A stretch of DNA of 7,323 bases from Fidelibacterota bacterium (GCA_013203015.1 JABMPO010000051.1:1-7323), one strand, 5' to 3'. Numbered from the stretch's first letter, positions 1 through 6,990 are shown. A program made the numbers and translations. Notes: a model not told the origin generated them from the sequence alone.

Positions 1-158
1 GGATCGATATTTAAATCCAGGTCATAAAAAGTAACATCATAAGCCGCTTGTTCAGGCATTAGCGGACCGCCGGTATCGTAAAGATCGGTTTGTGCGTCAA
101 TGGAACAAACGATAAGTATTATTAAGACTGAAAGGCTCCGGGTAATGTTGGTGGCCAT
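1..158 (-). CDS. Secreted M1-family metallopeptidase (aminopeptidase), N-terminal fragment
   Basis: Only the first 52 codons are in the window; the gene runs off the left edge, so the catalytic zinc site (HExxH) cannot be checked. Translation on the minus strand from 158 gives a charged-poor start, a hydrophobic stretch (SLSVLIILIVCS) and a likely signal-peptide end near DAQ. The mature N-terminus then reads TDLYDTGGPLMPEQAAYDVT followed by FYDLDLNIDP. That 'GGPLMPEQAAYDV-(T)-YDL-L-IDP' pattern is the familiar opening of exported M1 aminopeptidases, where it forms the first strands of the N-terminal beta domain. The protein should act in the periplasm or outside the cell, removing N-terminal residues from peptides. 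An in-frame ATG at 179 would add seven residues (MNYEIRS); I prefer 158 because it places the signal peptide normally, but neither start has a strong Shine-Dalgarno. The gene is transcribed divergently from the dehydrogenase at 436. The family call is by recognition of a short stretch. Confidence 0.75.
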   Translation of the reverse strand, partial: MATNITRSLSVLIILIVCSIDAQTDLYDTGGPLMPEQAAYDVTFYDLDLNID

Positions 159-230
159 CGATCTTATCTCATAATTCATAGTATAATATATACCTGCAAT
201 TATATCCGGGCAAACTGGCGAAGTGCCATT

Positions 231-291
231 CTACTGGTAAAAACTTGATCATTTTATACCATAAGTAATTTTTATAGATGATCACCGGTAG
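231..291. repeat. Imperfect long hairpin in the divergent intergenic region
   Basis: The outer arms CTACTGGT (231-238) and ACCGGTAG (284-291) pair over 8 bp with one G-U. After an 8-base one-sided bulge (239-246), the inner arms GATCATTT (247-254) and AGATGATC (276-283) pair over another 8 bp with one G-U, leaving a 21-base AT-rich loop. The structure lies between the divergent M1 peptidase gene and the dehydrogenase gene. It could be an operator for a dimeric regulator or a structured 5' leader. The pairing is visible in the sequence; the function is unknown. Confidence 0.5.
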
Positions 292-352
292 ATGAATAGT
301 AGATCCCCTTGGATTAATCTGCCCAGTGCTTGATTTTATGCATTAATCATTA

Positions 353-381
353 TTTGCAAATTATCAGTAGCTGTAATTTTG
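353..381 (+). promoter_or_regulatory. Candidate promoter/operator upstream of the dehydrogenase
   Basis: TTTG at 353-356 and TAATTTTG at 374-381 match the TTTG / TAnnTTTG promoter elements known from Bacteroidota, with a 17-base gap, slightly shorter than usual. The same stretch holds an imperfect palindrome. AAATTA (358-363) pairs with TAATTT (374-379), and CAG (365-367) pairs with CTG (371-373), around a 3-base loop and a bulged T364. A transcript starting just after 381 would have a leader of about 45-50 bases before the ATG at 436. Whether this organism uses Bacteroidota-type promoters is unknown, so this is a weak call. Confidence 0.25.
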
Positions 382-435
382 TCGTCCGATTTATTCTAAA
401 ATCAAATAACAAACCGGGCTTATGAGGACAGTTTT

Positions 436-1566
436 ATGAAAAAAAGAATTGTGGTGCTGGGTGTTGGTCTGGTCGGAAAAGCAATGGCTATCGACTTGAG
501 TAAAAAGTTTGATGTAATGGCTGTCGATATTAACAAACCGGCTTTAGGTGAGTTGAGTGCCAACCATGGAATTGCTACAATCTATGCTGATTTGTCAAAA
601 CCCGAAGCAATTTCAAATGTGGTTTCCAATTCTGATATAGTAGTGGGTGCATTACCTGGTTTCATGGGTTATCGGTCAGTCGAACAAGTTATTTCCGCTG
701 GTAAGAACATGGTGGATATTTCTTTTTTCCCGGAGGATCCGTTCCCATTGGATGAGCTGGCGCAGCGAGCTGGAGTTACCGTTGTGATGGATTGCGGTGT
801 AGCCCCGGGAATGAGCAATATTATTTTAGGTTATCACAATCAGCGTATGAAAGTAGAAAGTTATCGTTGTTTGGTGGGAGGTTTACCGGTCAAACGTGAA
901 TGGCCATGGGAATACAAAGCCGTCTTTTCTCCCCATGATGTAATCGAAATTTACACGCGCCCGGCGCGCTACGTAGAAAATAATCAGCTGGTGGTCCGGG
1001 AAGCTTTATCAGATGCTGAACTGGTTGAATTTGAATCTATCGGCACATTGGAAGCCTGGAATTCCGACGGTTTGCGCTCGCTGGCGAAAACCATGAAAAT
1101 TCCCAACATGATCGAAAAAACCCTGCGCTATCCCGGGTGTATCGAATATTTGCGTGTACTGCGGGCCGGCGGTTTTTTCTCAACAAAAGAAGTGGATGTG
1201 AAGGGTCAAAAAGTGCGGCCAATTGACCTCACCGCCAGACTGATGTTTCCCCAATGGCAGATGCAGCCCGACGATGAAGACTTCACAGCCATGCGGATTA
1301 TAATCGCTGGCCAGGAAAATGGTCAAGACCAAGAATACGTTTATGATTTATATGATAAATTCGATCGGACTTCGAATACGTCATCAATGTCTCGCACTAC
1401 CGGGTACACCTGTACAGCTGTGGTGAACCTGATGCTTGAGCAGGGCTACCACCGCGACGGGCTGGTGCCGCCGGAATATCTTGGTGAACAGGAAGCTGAT
1501 TTTAAATTTGTTCTGGATTATCTGGTTGAACGGGGTGTGGTTTACCGAAAAAGGTTAAACCAATGA
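436..1566 (+). CDS. Saccharopine dehydrogenase-family oxidoreductase, lysine 6-dehydrogenase-like
   Basis: This 376-residue cytoplasmic protein matches the length of the lysine 6-dehydrogenase/saccharopine reductase-like group (about 370-400 residues). It starts with a Rossmann fold: the dinucleotide loop G9-V-G11-L-V-G14, and Asp31 at the end of the second strand, which favours NAD over NADP. Family-type segments follow: DCGVAPGMSN (119-128), GGLP (148-151), PWEYKAVFSP (157-166), YTRPA (173-177) and a GYTCTAVVNLML stretch (323-334) in the C-terminal domain. Enzymes of this group oxidatively deaminate the epsilon-amino group of L-lysine, giving piperideine-6-carboxylate, but related members use other amino acids, so the substrate is inferred. 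An AGGA at 425-428, seven bases before the ATG, supports the start. The next gene lies 64 bases downstream with no terminator between, so co-transcription with the DUF1028 gene is likely. The family call is firm; the exact reaction is not. Confidence 0.85.
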   Translation: MKKRIVVLGVGLVGKAMAIDLSKKFDVMAVDINKPALGELSANHGIATIYADLSKPEAISNVVSNSDIVVGALPGFMGYRSVEQVISAGKNMVDISFFPEDPFPLDELAQRAGVTVVMDCGVAPGMSNIILGYHNQRMKVESYRCLVGGLPVKREWPWEYKAVFSPHDVIEIYTRPARYVENNQLVVREALSDAELVEFESIGTLEAWNSDGLRSLAKTMKIPNMIEKTLRYPGCIEYLRVLRAGGFFSTKEVDVKGQKVRPIDLTARLMFPQWQMQPDDEDFTAMRIIIAGQENGQDQEYVYDLYDKFDRTSNTSSMSRTTGYTCTAVVNLMLEQGYHRDGLVPPEYLGEQEADFKFVLDYLVERGVVYRKRLNQ

Positions 1567-1630
1567 TGATTTACTCATAATTATTTGTTAGACTTAATTC
1601 GTCTTATCAACATACTATCAGGAGGTTGGG

Positions 1631-2599
1631 ATGAAATTGAATCGAATGATATTTCCTTTTATTATTGGGTTGGGATTGCTTTATTCCCAGACTCGTCCCG
1701 TTTCCACTTATTCCATTGTGGCCCTGGATGAAAAAACCGGCGAACTGGGAGTGGCCGTGCAGAGTCATTGGTTTTCGGTGGGATCGGTCGTTCCCTGGGC
1801 CAGAGCCGGTGTAGGAGCTGTTGCTACCCAGTCCTTCGTGCGGGTTGAATATGGTCCCCAAGGCCTGGATCTGATGGAAGCTGGTGCTTCGGCGGAGGAA
1901 GCCCTGGTCGAATTGATGAATGATGATGAGGGAGCAGAGGTACGTCAGGTGGCCATGATCGATATCAATGGCGAAGTGGTGGCCCATACTGGTGAAAATT
2001 GTATCTGGGCAGCCGGTCACCAGACCGGTAAGAATTATAGCGTTCAGGCTAATTTAATGGAAAATGAAACGGTTTGGCCGGCCATGGCAGAGGCCTTTGA
2101 AAAGTCCCGGGGTGGATTAGCCGACCGTATGTTGGCAGCCCTGGAAGCAGCGGAGGTGGAGGGGGGTGACATTCGGGGGCGGCAATCGGCAGCCATGCTG
2201 ATTGTTTCCGGTCAGCCTACAGGCATTCCCTGGAAAGACATCGTACTTGAATTGCGCATCGAAGATCATCCCGATCCGCTGGTTGAATTGAAGCGCCTTA
2301 TTCGAATTCACCGTGCTTATCAGCATGCTAACCAAGGCGATTTGTATGTGGAAAAAGGTAAAACCGAGTTGGCCCTGAAAGAATATGATAAAGCCGCAAC
2401 GCTCTATCCCGAAAACCCCGAATTGCCCTACTGGACCGCCGTGACCCTGGCGGATATAGGTCGGGTGAATGAATCATTGCCATTATTCAAAGCTGCTTTT
2501 GTAATTGACGAGCGCTGGCGTACCCTGACCCCCCGGCTGGTTAATGCAGGCCTGCTGCCGGACGATAAGAAAATGCTGGAATTGATCCTGGCACAATAA
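1631..2599 (+). CDS. Exported DUF1028-family protein with C-terminal TPR region
   Basis: The protein has 322 residues. Residues 1-20 form a signal peptide (basic N-terminus, core IFPFIIGLGLL). The DUF1028 domain covers about 25-222. It opens with STYSIVALDEKTGELGVAVQ, then SVGSVVPWARAGVGAVATQS (49-68), AHTGENC (118-124), GDIRGRQSAAMLIV (179-192) and DHPDPLVELKRL (212-223), all hallmarks of the family. DUF1028 has an Ntn-hydrolase-like fold and no established reaction. Residues about 233-297 look like two TPR units (GDLYVEKGKTELALKEYDKA, then a second helix pair around 265-295), suggesting protein binding. The start is well supported by AGGAGG at 1620-1625, five bases before the ATG. It follows the dehydrogenase by 64 bases, so the two may share a transcript. 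The export signal puts it in the periplasm or outside the cell, unlike its presumed operon partner. An amide or peptide hydrolase role is possible but unproven. Confidence 0.88.
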   Translation: MKLNRMIFPFIIGLGLLYSQTRPVSTYSIVALDEKTGELGVAVQSHWFSVGSVVPWARAGVGAVATQSFVRVEYGPQGLDLMEAGASAEEALVELMNDDEGAEVRQVAMIDINGEVVAHTGENCIWAAGHQTGKNYSVQANLMENETVWPAMAEAFEKSRGGLADRMLAALEAAEVEGGDIRGRQSAAMLIVSGQPTGIPWKDIVLELRIEDHPDPLVELKRLIRIHRAYQHANQGDLYVEKGKTELALKEYDKAATLYPENPELPYWTAVTLADIGRVNESLPLFKAAFVIDERWRTLTPRLVNAGLLPDDKKMLELILAQ

Positions 2600-2663
2600 T
2601 TCCAATTAACTGAATTTACCCGGGAACTATTCCACCTTCGTTTCATAGAATTTATCTATAATT

Positions 2664-2715
2664 CGAATCCCTCGCCCTCCCTCTCTCTCCTCCCTATCCA
2701 AAATTGAGGGATTCG
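2664..2715. repeat. Perfect 10-bp inverted repeat enclosing a polypyrimidine tract
   Basis: CGAATCCCTC (2664-2673) is the exact reverse complement of GAGGGATTCG (2706-2715). The 32-base loop is almost purely C and T up to about 2692, then ends in an AT-rich stretch. It sits in the 163-base gap between the DUF1028 gene and the receptor gene. The 3' arm is followed by a broken T-tract (TTTATCCTTT), so it may be a weak intrinsic terminator for the upstream operon, or a leader or regulatory structure for the receptor gene. The pairing is certain from the sequence; the role is not. Confidence 0.6.
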
Positions 2716-2762
2716 TTTATCCTTTAAGTTTAAGAAATTGTAGCTCGCACTAATATGGTGAT

Positions 2763-5000
2763 ATGGTTATAAATTATAATATGTTTAAATCTATTAATGA
2801 AATTAAAATCGCGGCGATTATTGTACTGATCACAGCAAATTTGATGGCTGCCAACGCTGTTTGCGGGGTTGTGAAAAACAGTAAAACAAAAAAACCAGTT
2901 GTTGGTGCTAATATTGAATTGACCGGCACTCAGAGAGGGGCAATATCGGACGAAAAGGGCAAATTTTGTATTGACATTAGTGCGTCACTTCCCATCACTC
3001 TGAAGATAACACATATCAGTTATATTAATCAGGAAATTGAAGTTACTGATATTAGCGAAATGGTAATTTTATTAGTTCCTGATGTAATCCAAGGCGAAGA
3101 AGTTTTTGTTATCGGGACACCACCTACCTATCAATTAGATGTGTTAGTGCCAGTCGATGTACTTGATATAGACGATATCGAGTTACAGGGTGCGCGCGAT
3201 ATGGAGGGTGCTTTAAGACGAGTTCCAAGCCTGGATATGGTTACAACATCTTCTGGTAAGCAGACAGTTAGCATCAGGGGCAGCAACCCTACGGATGTTG
3301 CTGTTTATTTGGATGGAGTTAAAATTAATGATAGTAACAAAGGGATAGCTGATTTATCATTTATTGATTTTAATACCATCGAGCAAATTCAGATAATTAA
3401 GGGCGGTGGCTCAATTTTATTCGGCAGCGGTTCTCTGGGAGGAGTGGTTAATTTAGAATCAAAACAAGCCTTAACAAATTCATTTGCTTATACCCAGGGA
3501 CAGGGGTTTACATTTGATGACGATGTTGACCTTTCGCTATCTGGTTCAGTCATCTATAAAAAGGTTGGTGTCGGGGCAAGGTATTCCGGTAGTTCCCGGA
3601 AGTATGGAGGACGAACAACAACATCGACTATTTTTAAAAATATTTATTCCACAACTCAAATACCCTGGGGGCTTTTGGATTTACGCTGGAACGAATTAAA
3701 TAAAACACTAATGTTCCCATCGGGAAATTTGGAAACAGCCGATAAATTATCATTACTGAGTTTTCAGTATCGGGGAAGGATGGGGAAATTTCCTGGCTGG
3801 AATATATTTATTGGAAAACGACAATGGAATTTAGTGCAGGATTTTTATACGAGCCTAAACGAGGAATTAAAAGACGGATCTGATATATTAAAAATCTCAA
3901 AATTAATAACAATGGGACCGTTTGAAAGCACAGCGCAACTGGAATCGGAAAAACAATATTTTCTAGGCGAAAAATCGTATTTCGACATCACCGGACAACC
4001 GTCAGTTAATTATAAATCCCGGCTTGATAGAATTGATAATGGTTTTGCCCTGTCATCACGTTTAGTGTTCGACGGCGAGCATCCAAATATTGATTTCATT
4101 CGATTTGAATTTGGATACCGATTGGATTATTTTACAACCACCCAAAGACAATGGTTTGAATTTCCACTAACGGAGATTATTGGTGAGGATTTGATATATA
4201 AAGTACCTGGTGCTGATTATCTTAAAACAATTATAAGTCGACGTATAGGCATGCACATAGAAGGAAATGGCTCAGACCTGAAATACATCTTTTTTGTTGG
4301 ACAGGGTAATAACGGACGGTTACCCACTCTTGGTGATTATTTCCACTTTCAAAATACAGCCCTCGATAGTTTGGTTGATTCCACACTGGTAATGGAAGAT
4401 CTCGGCTCAACTGATATGAATCTGAATTTAATTTTTTCAAATATCAGAACCCAAATACCAATCGACGAAATAAAAGTAACATTAAATTTATTTCTAAATG
4501 ATTACACGAATAAAATAGCATACAGAATTATTGAGGATAATTCCCCGGTACCATATAATAGTAAAATTGCCGATATCCGAGGCTATGAAGGAAGCATTTC
4601 CTGCGACATGTTCAAGGAGCACATTATGTTGATGGCAACTGGCACCTATATAGATGTAAGTAATCCGGTCGTATTTCCCTTCAAACCGGAGTATAGAGTG
4701 GTTTTTGTCGGAGCAGTTAATTGGAAATGGCTGAATCTAAGCTTCGACCATTTAAACGAAGGAAAACAATACTATTATATACCAAATATCGGGGAAGGAT
4801 TCAGAAACGCACGTGAGAATGCAAATTTAAGTGTAAGTATTAGGAAGAACTTTCTTGGATTGAACTGGAGCTTAACATACACTTGGCGGAATCTAATGTC
4901 TGCAGATGATAACAATCTTTCACTGGAAGAAAGTTTGCGACAGGGGTTCAATTATTTTGAAAAATATCGTGAAATCGCCACAATCAGGGTGGAATTATGA
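2763..5000 (+). CDS. TonB-dependent outer-membrane receptor with N-terminal carboxypeptidase-regulatory-like domain
   Basis: A 745-residue receptor that would import a ligand across the outer membrane using TonB-ExbBD energy. Domains in order: signal peptide to about 32 (core IAAIIVLITANLMAANA); a carboxypeptidase-regulatory-like beta-sandwich at about 33-105 (VCGVVKN...GANIELTGTQRGAISDEKGKF); a TonB-box-like EEVFVIG at 112-118; a plug domain at about 128-236 with ALRRVPS (150-156), VSIRGSNP (169-176), VYLDGVKIND (181-190), IEQIQIIKG (206-214) and GSGSLGGVVNL (221-231); then a C-terminal beta-barrel of about 500 residues rich in alternating aromatic strands. Its length suits a BtuB-sized barrel plus the extra N-domain, smaller than typical SusC proteins. 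An in-frame ATG at 2781 would shorten it by six residues and gives a cleaner signal peptide; neither start has a clear Shine-Dalgarno. The stop overlaps the start of the next gene (ATGA). Base composition is visibly more AT-rich than the flanking genes. The ligand cannot be deduced. Confidence 0.9.
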   Translation: MVINYNMFKSINEIKIAAIIVLITANLMAANAVCGVVKNSKTKKPVVGANIELTGTQRGAISDEKGKFCIDISASLPITLKITHISYINQEIEVTDISEMVILLVPDVIQGEEVFVIGTPPTYQLDVLVPVDVLDIDDIELQGARDMEGALRRVPSLDMVTTSSGKQTVSIRGSNPTDVAVYLDGVKINDSNKGIADLSFIDFNTIEQIQIIKGGGSILFGSGSLGGVVNLESKQALTNSFAYTQGQGFTFDDDVDLSLSGSVIYKKVGVGARYSGSSRKYGGRTTTSTIFKNIYSTTQIPWGLLDLRWNELNKTLMFPSGNLETADKLSLLSFQYRGRMGKFPGWNIFIGKRQWNLVQDFYTSLNEELKDGSDILKISKLITMGPFESTAQLESEKQYFLGEKSYFDITGQPSVNYKSRLDRIDNGFALSSRLVFDGEHPNIDFIRFEFGYRLDYFTTTQRQWFEFPLTEIIGEDLIYKVPGADYLKTIISRRIGMHIEGNGSDLKYIFFVGQGNNGRLPTLGDYFHFQNTALDSLVDSTLVMEDLGSTDMNLNLIFSNIRTQIPIDEIKVTLNLFLNDYTNKIAYRIIEDNSPVPYNSKIADIRGYEGSISCDMFKEHIMLMATGTYIDVSNPVVFPFKPEYRVVFVGAVNWKWLNLSFDHLNEGKQYYYIPNIGEGFRNARENANLSVSIRKNFLGLNWSLTYTWRNLMSADDNNLSLEESLRQGFNYFEKYREIATIRVEL

Positions 5001-5002
5001 TG
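4986..5002 (+). promoter_or_regulatory. RBS and ATGATG start/stop overlap for the beta-helix lipoprotein
   Basis: An AGGGTGG stretch (4986-4992) inside the end of the receptor gene serves the downstream gene. The receptor stop TGA (4998-5000) is flanked by two in-frame ATGs, at 4997 and 5000. The first lies four bases after the RBS, the second seven, so the second has the better spacing and would drop only the first Met. Either way the two genes overlap, which predicts translational coupling. Confidence 0.6.
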
Positions 5003-6469
5003 CTTAAAAAATTTCTACTGTTAACGGGGATCATAGTGCTTTCAACAAGTTGCGAATTACCTTTTTTAACCAAAGCAGACGATGATCAGGAATATGAATT
5101 AAGCCATAATTACGATGAGCGCCCGATAGTGTACCCAACGGAAATTCTGTTGTCCTGGTCGGAATTAACAATCGATAATTTTAAGGAGTTCGCCATTGAG
5201 CGTGCATATATCGATAGCCGCGGCCATCATTGGCAAACGATTGCCCGGCTTACCGACTCACTGGCCATTTCCTACAGTGATACCCTCCGGGACGATCTGG
5301 TTTTTCAGTATCGACTGCGCATCATTGATCAAGCCGACCAGTTCATGTCTATAACCTCAGAAACCCTGGAAGTACCTGAAGTAACTGCACTGCATATCCC
5401 GGATGATTATATCTCAATACAAACCGCGTTCGACTCTCCTTTCATTGACAGCGGTGACAGCCTTCTTATACAGCCCAGGGAGTATACCGATCATTTTAAA
5501 TTTCTTGATAAGGATATTTTAATCCTGGGTGTAGATGGTGCCGAACTCACAACCCTTGTTGGTAAGGGTCGAAATGAATCGACTGTCATCATTAACAGCG
5601 GCCGACTTGTGGGATTAACGATCTCCGGTGGTCGTGCCTATGAAGGTGGTGGTGGTATTGCCGCCACTGGAACTGCGATAATACAGAACTGTATTGTGAG
5701 CTTTAATAGGGCAATGATGGATCCCACGAAAAAAAGTTATCCTTATCCCATGGCGGTTGGGGGAGGTATTTGGGCCACCGATTTTGTTCAGATAATTGAC
5801 TGCCGGATATCCAACAATAATTCCGCCCTGGGTGGTGGAGGGGTTGGCCTGGCAGGTAATGCCACCCTGATTGGATCAATCATCACGGATAATTTCGACA
5901 ATATTATGGGCGGAGGAATATTTGTTTACACTGGTCCGGTTACAATTCGAAATAATATTATCAAACGGAATGTAGCTTCAAGAGGCCGAGGAGGAGGTAT
6001 CGGATATTATGAAGGGCAGCACGAATTGATTAATTGTATTATCGCTAATAATGTGGGCACCTATGGGGGTGGCGGTATTTTTACCTATGATAACGTCTCA
6101 CTTTCCATAACCAACTGTGTTTTGTACGGCAATAGCTCTTGGAGTTATAACGGCAATGGCGGTGCTACTAACGCGGACGGCAGCAAAATTTTTCTGAATA
6201 GCATTGTCTGGGGCAACACCGGCTCAGTGGATAAAAAGCGTCTGATCAGAATTAGCAAATATTGTGTAATTGAGGGGATCAGTCCCTATGAGGCTAATGG
6301 CAATATTGACAGCAATCCTCAGTTCGTTAACCCAGCGGCCGGCAACTTCCATCTTAAGTCTAATTCACCTTGTGTCGATGCCGGAGACCCGGGTATTGCC
6401 TATAATGACGATGATGGCTCGCGGTGTGACATTGGGGCCTACGGGGGGCCATTTGGAAATGATTTTTAG
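4997..6469 (+). CDS. Outer-membrane/surface lipoprotein with FN3-like and parallel beta-helix domains (choice-of-anchor Q type)
   Basis: This is a 490-residue predicted lipoprotein. A short hydrophobic signal (KKFLLLTGIIVLSTS) is followed by Cys19; the lipobox STSC is acceptable but not ideal. Residues about 43-127 look like a fibronectin type III beta-sandwich (ILLSWSEL, FAIERAYI, FQYRLRIID). From about 134 to 420 the sequence shows right-handed parallel beta-helix rungs with recurrent glycine-rich turns: GGGGI (217-221), GGGIW (255-259), GGGGVGL (279-285), GGGIF (305-309), GGGIGYY (332-338) and GGGGIF (357-362), alternating with N-rich strands such as ISNNNS. The C-terminus (NPQFVNPAAGNFHL, SPCVDAGDP, DDDGSRCDIGAYGG) is the characteristic ending of choice-of-anchor Q proteins; Cys459 and Cys477 could form a disulfide. 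Such proteins bind or cleave polysaccharides, or act as surface adhesins. No catalytic residues can be assigned. Overlap with the receptor gene suggests it is that receptor's partner. It ends in a 4-base convergent overlap with the next gene. Confidence 0.85.
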   Translation: MMLKKFLLLTGIIVLSTSCELPFLTKADDDQEYELSHNYDERPIVYPTEILLSWSELTIDNFKEFAIERAYIDSRGHHWQTIARLTDSLAISYSDTLRDDLVFQYRLRIIDQADQFMSITSETLEVPEVTALHIPDDYISIQTAFDSPFIDSGDSLLIQPREYTDHFKFLDKDILILGVDGAELTTLVGKGRNESTVIINSGRLVGLTISGGRAYEGGGGIAATGTAIIQNCIVSFNRAMMDPTKKSYPYPMAVGGGIWATDFVQIIDCRISNNNSALGGGGVGLAGNATLIGSIITDNFDNIMGGGIFVYTGPVTIRNNIIKRNVASRGRGGGIGYYEGQHELINCIIANNVGTYGGGGIFTYDNVSLSITNCVLYGNSSWSYNGNGGATNADGSKIFLNSIVWGNTGSVDKKRLIRISKYCVIEGISPYEANGNIDSNPQFVNPAAGNFHLKSNSPCVDAGDPGIAYNDDDGSRCDIGAYGGPFGNDF

Positions 6470-6879
6470 TTAAAGACGATTCCGCGAGTATAAAATACCT
6501 TCCAACTGCGGATTGTTGTGTCGGGTACACTCAGCGAAATTGGGAATATATTTTCCGAATCCCGGTGAAACATAATGTTATTGTCAAACCGGGCTGTATC
6601 GCCTGGTAAGATATGAGTGTCATGTTGAAAGAAAATTCCCGTTTCAATTTGATAACTACTGGTAACCACACGAACCTGAATTTCCCAGCCACCCAGAATC
6701 TGATCAGTCGTATTTATAATGTTCCAATCGGTATGAAAATAGCCGTCATAACCATCTAGATATAAATTAGTGAGCTGTGATTTGATATCGAAATACTGAA
6801 ATTCCTCACTCGAACTTTCTTCGCAACCGATCAGCAGAAAACCGCCCCATAATATTAAGAAGATTGATTTGTATGACAT
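6466..6879 (-). CDS. Small predicted lipoprotein of unknown function, possibly FxLYD-like beta-sandwich
   Basis: This 137-residue protein has a textbook lipoprotein signal: YKSIFLILWGGFLLIG followed by Cys19 (lipobox LIGC), then an acidic/serine linker EESSSEE. That predicts an exported, lipid-anchored protein; no inner-membrane-retention Asp follows the Cys. The remainder reads as one beta-sandwich: TDWNIINTTDQILGGWEIQV (50-69), then VRVVTSSYQIETG, and ILPGDTARFDNNI (89-101). This pattern of a strand, an N-T loop, a paired strand and an 'LxPGxxxxF' turn resembles FxLYD-type domains, but that is only a resemblance. I do not recognise a specific family. It is convergent with the beta-helix lipoprotein gene and overlaps its stop by four bases (6466-6469), with no room for a terminator between. 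No Shine-Dalgarno is visible before the ATG at 6879. The lipoprotein signal is what makes this a real gene. Confidence 0.75.
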   Translation of the reverse strand: MSYKSIFLILWGGFLLIGCEESSSEEFQYFDIKSQLTNLYLDGYDGYFHTDWNIINTTDQILGGWEIQVRVVTSSYQIETGIFFQHDTHILPGDTARFDNNIMFHRDSENIFPISLSVPDTTIRSWKVFYTRGIVFN

Positions 6880-6902
6880 AAAAAGAATTTAAGCTATTAT
6901 TT

Positions 6903-6930
6903 AGTATAACAGAAACCTAAAGCTGGGCAA
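6903..6930 (-). promoter_or_regulatory. Candidate sigma-70-like promoter for the small lipoprotein
   Basis: Read on the minus strand, TTGCCC (6925-6930) and TATACT (6903-6908) sit 16 bases apart. They match 4 of 6 and 5 of 6 positions of the sigma-70 consensus. The -10 lies about 24 bases before the ATG at 6879, giving a short leader. There is no supporting evidence beyond the match. Confidence 0.3.
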
Positions 6931-6990
6931 CGAAAAACAGTTCTAAAAACCTAGTATTTGCAGGGTAGTGTATGTTGTTATTAATAGTCG

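Noticed and set aside
1607..2020. A long open frame (137 codons) on the minus strand opposite the DUF1028 gene
   Set aside because: It is antisense to strongly family-conserved coding sequence, has no recognisable motif or signal, and no RBS; it is a by-product of the codon use of the real gene.
2660..2700. TTCGAATCC followed by a C-rich stretch ending in CCA, resembling a tRNA 3' end or attachment-site remnant
   Set aside because: The flanking bases do not form a T-stem around the TTCGAAT loop and there is no acceptor-stem partner; the GAATCCCTC is explained by the local inverted repeat.
2755..2772. Five-codon reading frame (MVIWL) just before and overlapping the receptor start, as a possible leader peptide
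   Set aside because: No RBS, no attenuator structure after it, and it is too short to distinguish from chance; it arises from a small ATATGGT direct repeat.
5640..6080. Recurrent GGTGGTGG/GGGGGAGG-like motifs as possible DNA repeats
   Set aside because: They are imperfect and codon-phased, and follow from the repeated Gly-Gly-Gly turns of the beta-helix rungs; they are not a separate DNA repeat or CRISPR array.
6270..6473. Alternative plus-strand frame inside the end of the beta-helix gene
   Set aside because: It overlaps the conserved choice-of-anchor Q C-terminus in another frame and has no supporting features.
6469..6480. Possible bidirectional terminator between the convergent lipoprotein genes
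   Set aside because: The coding regions overlap and no GC-rich stem with a T-tract is visible around the stops.
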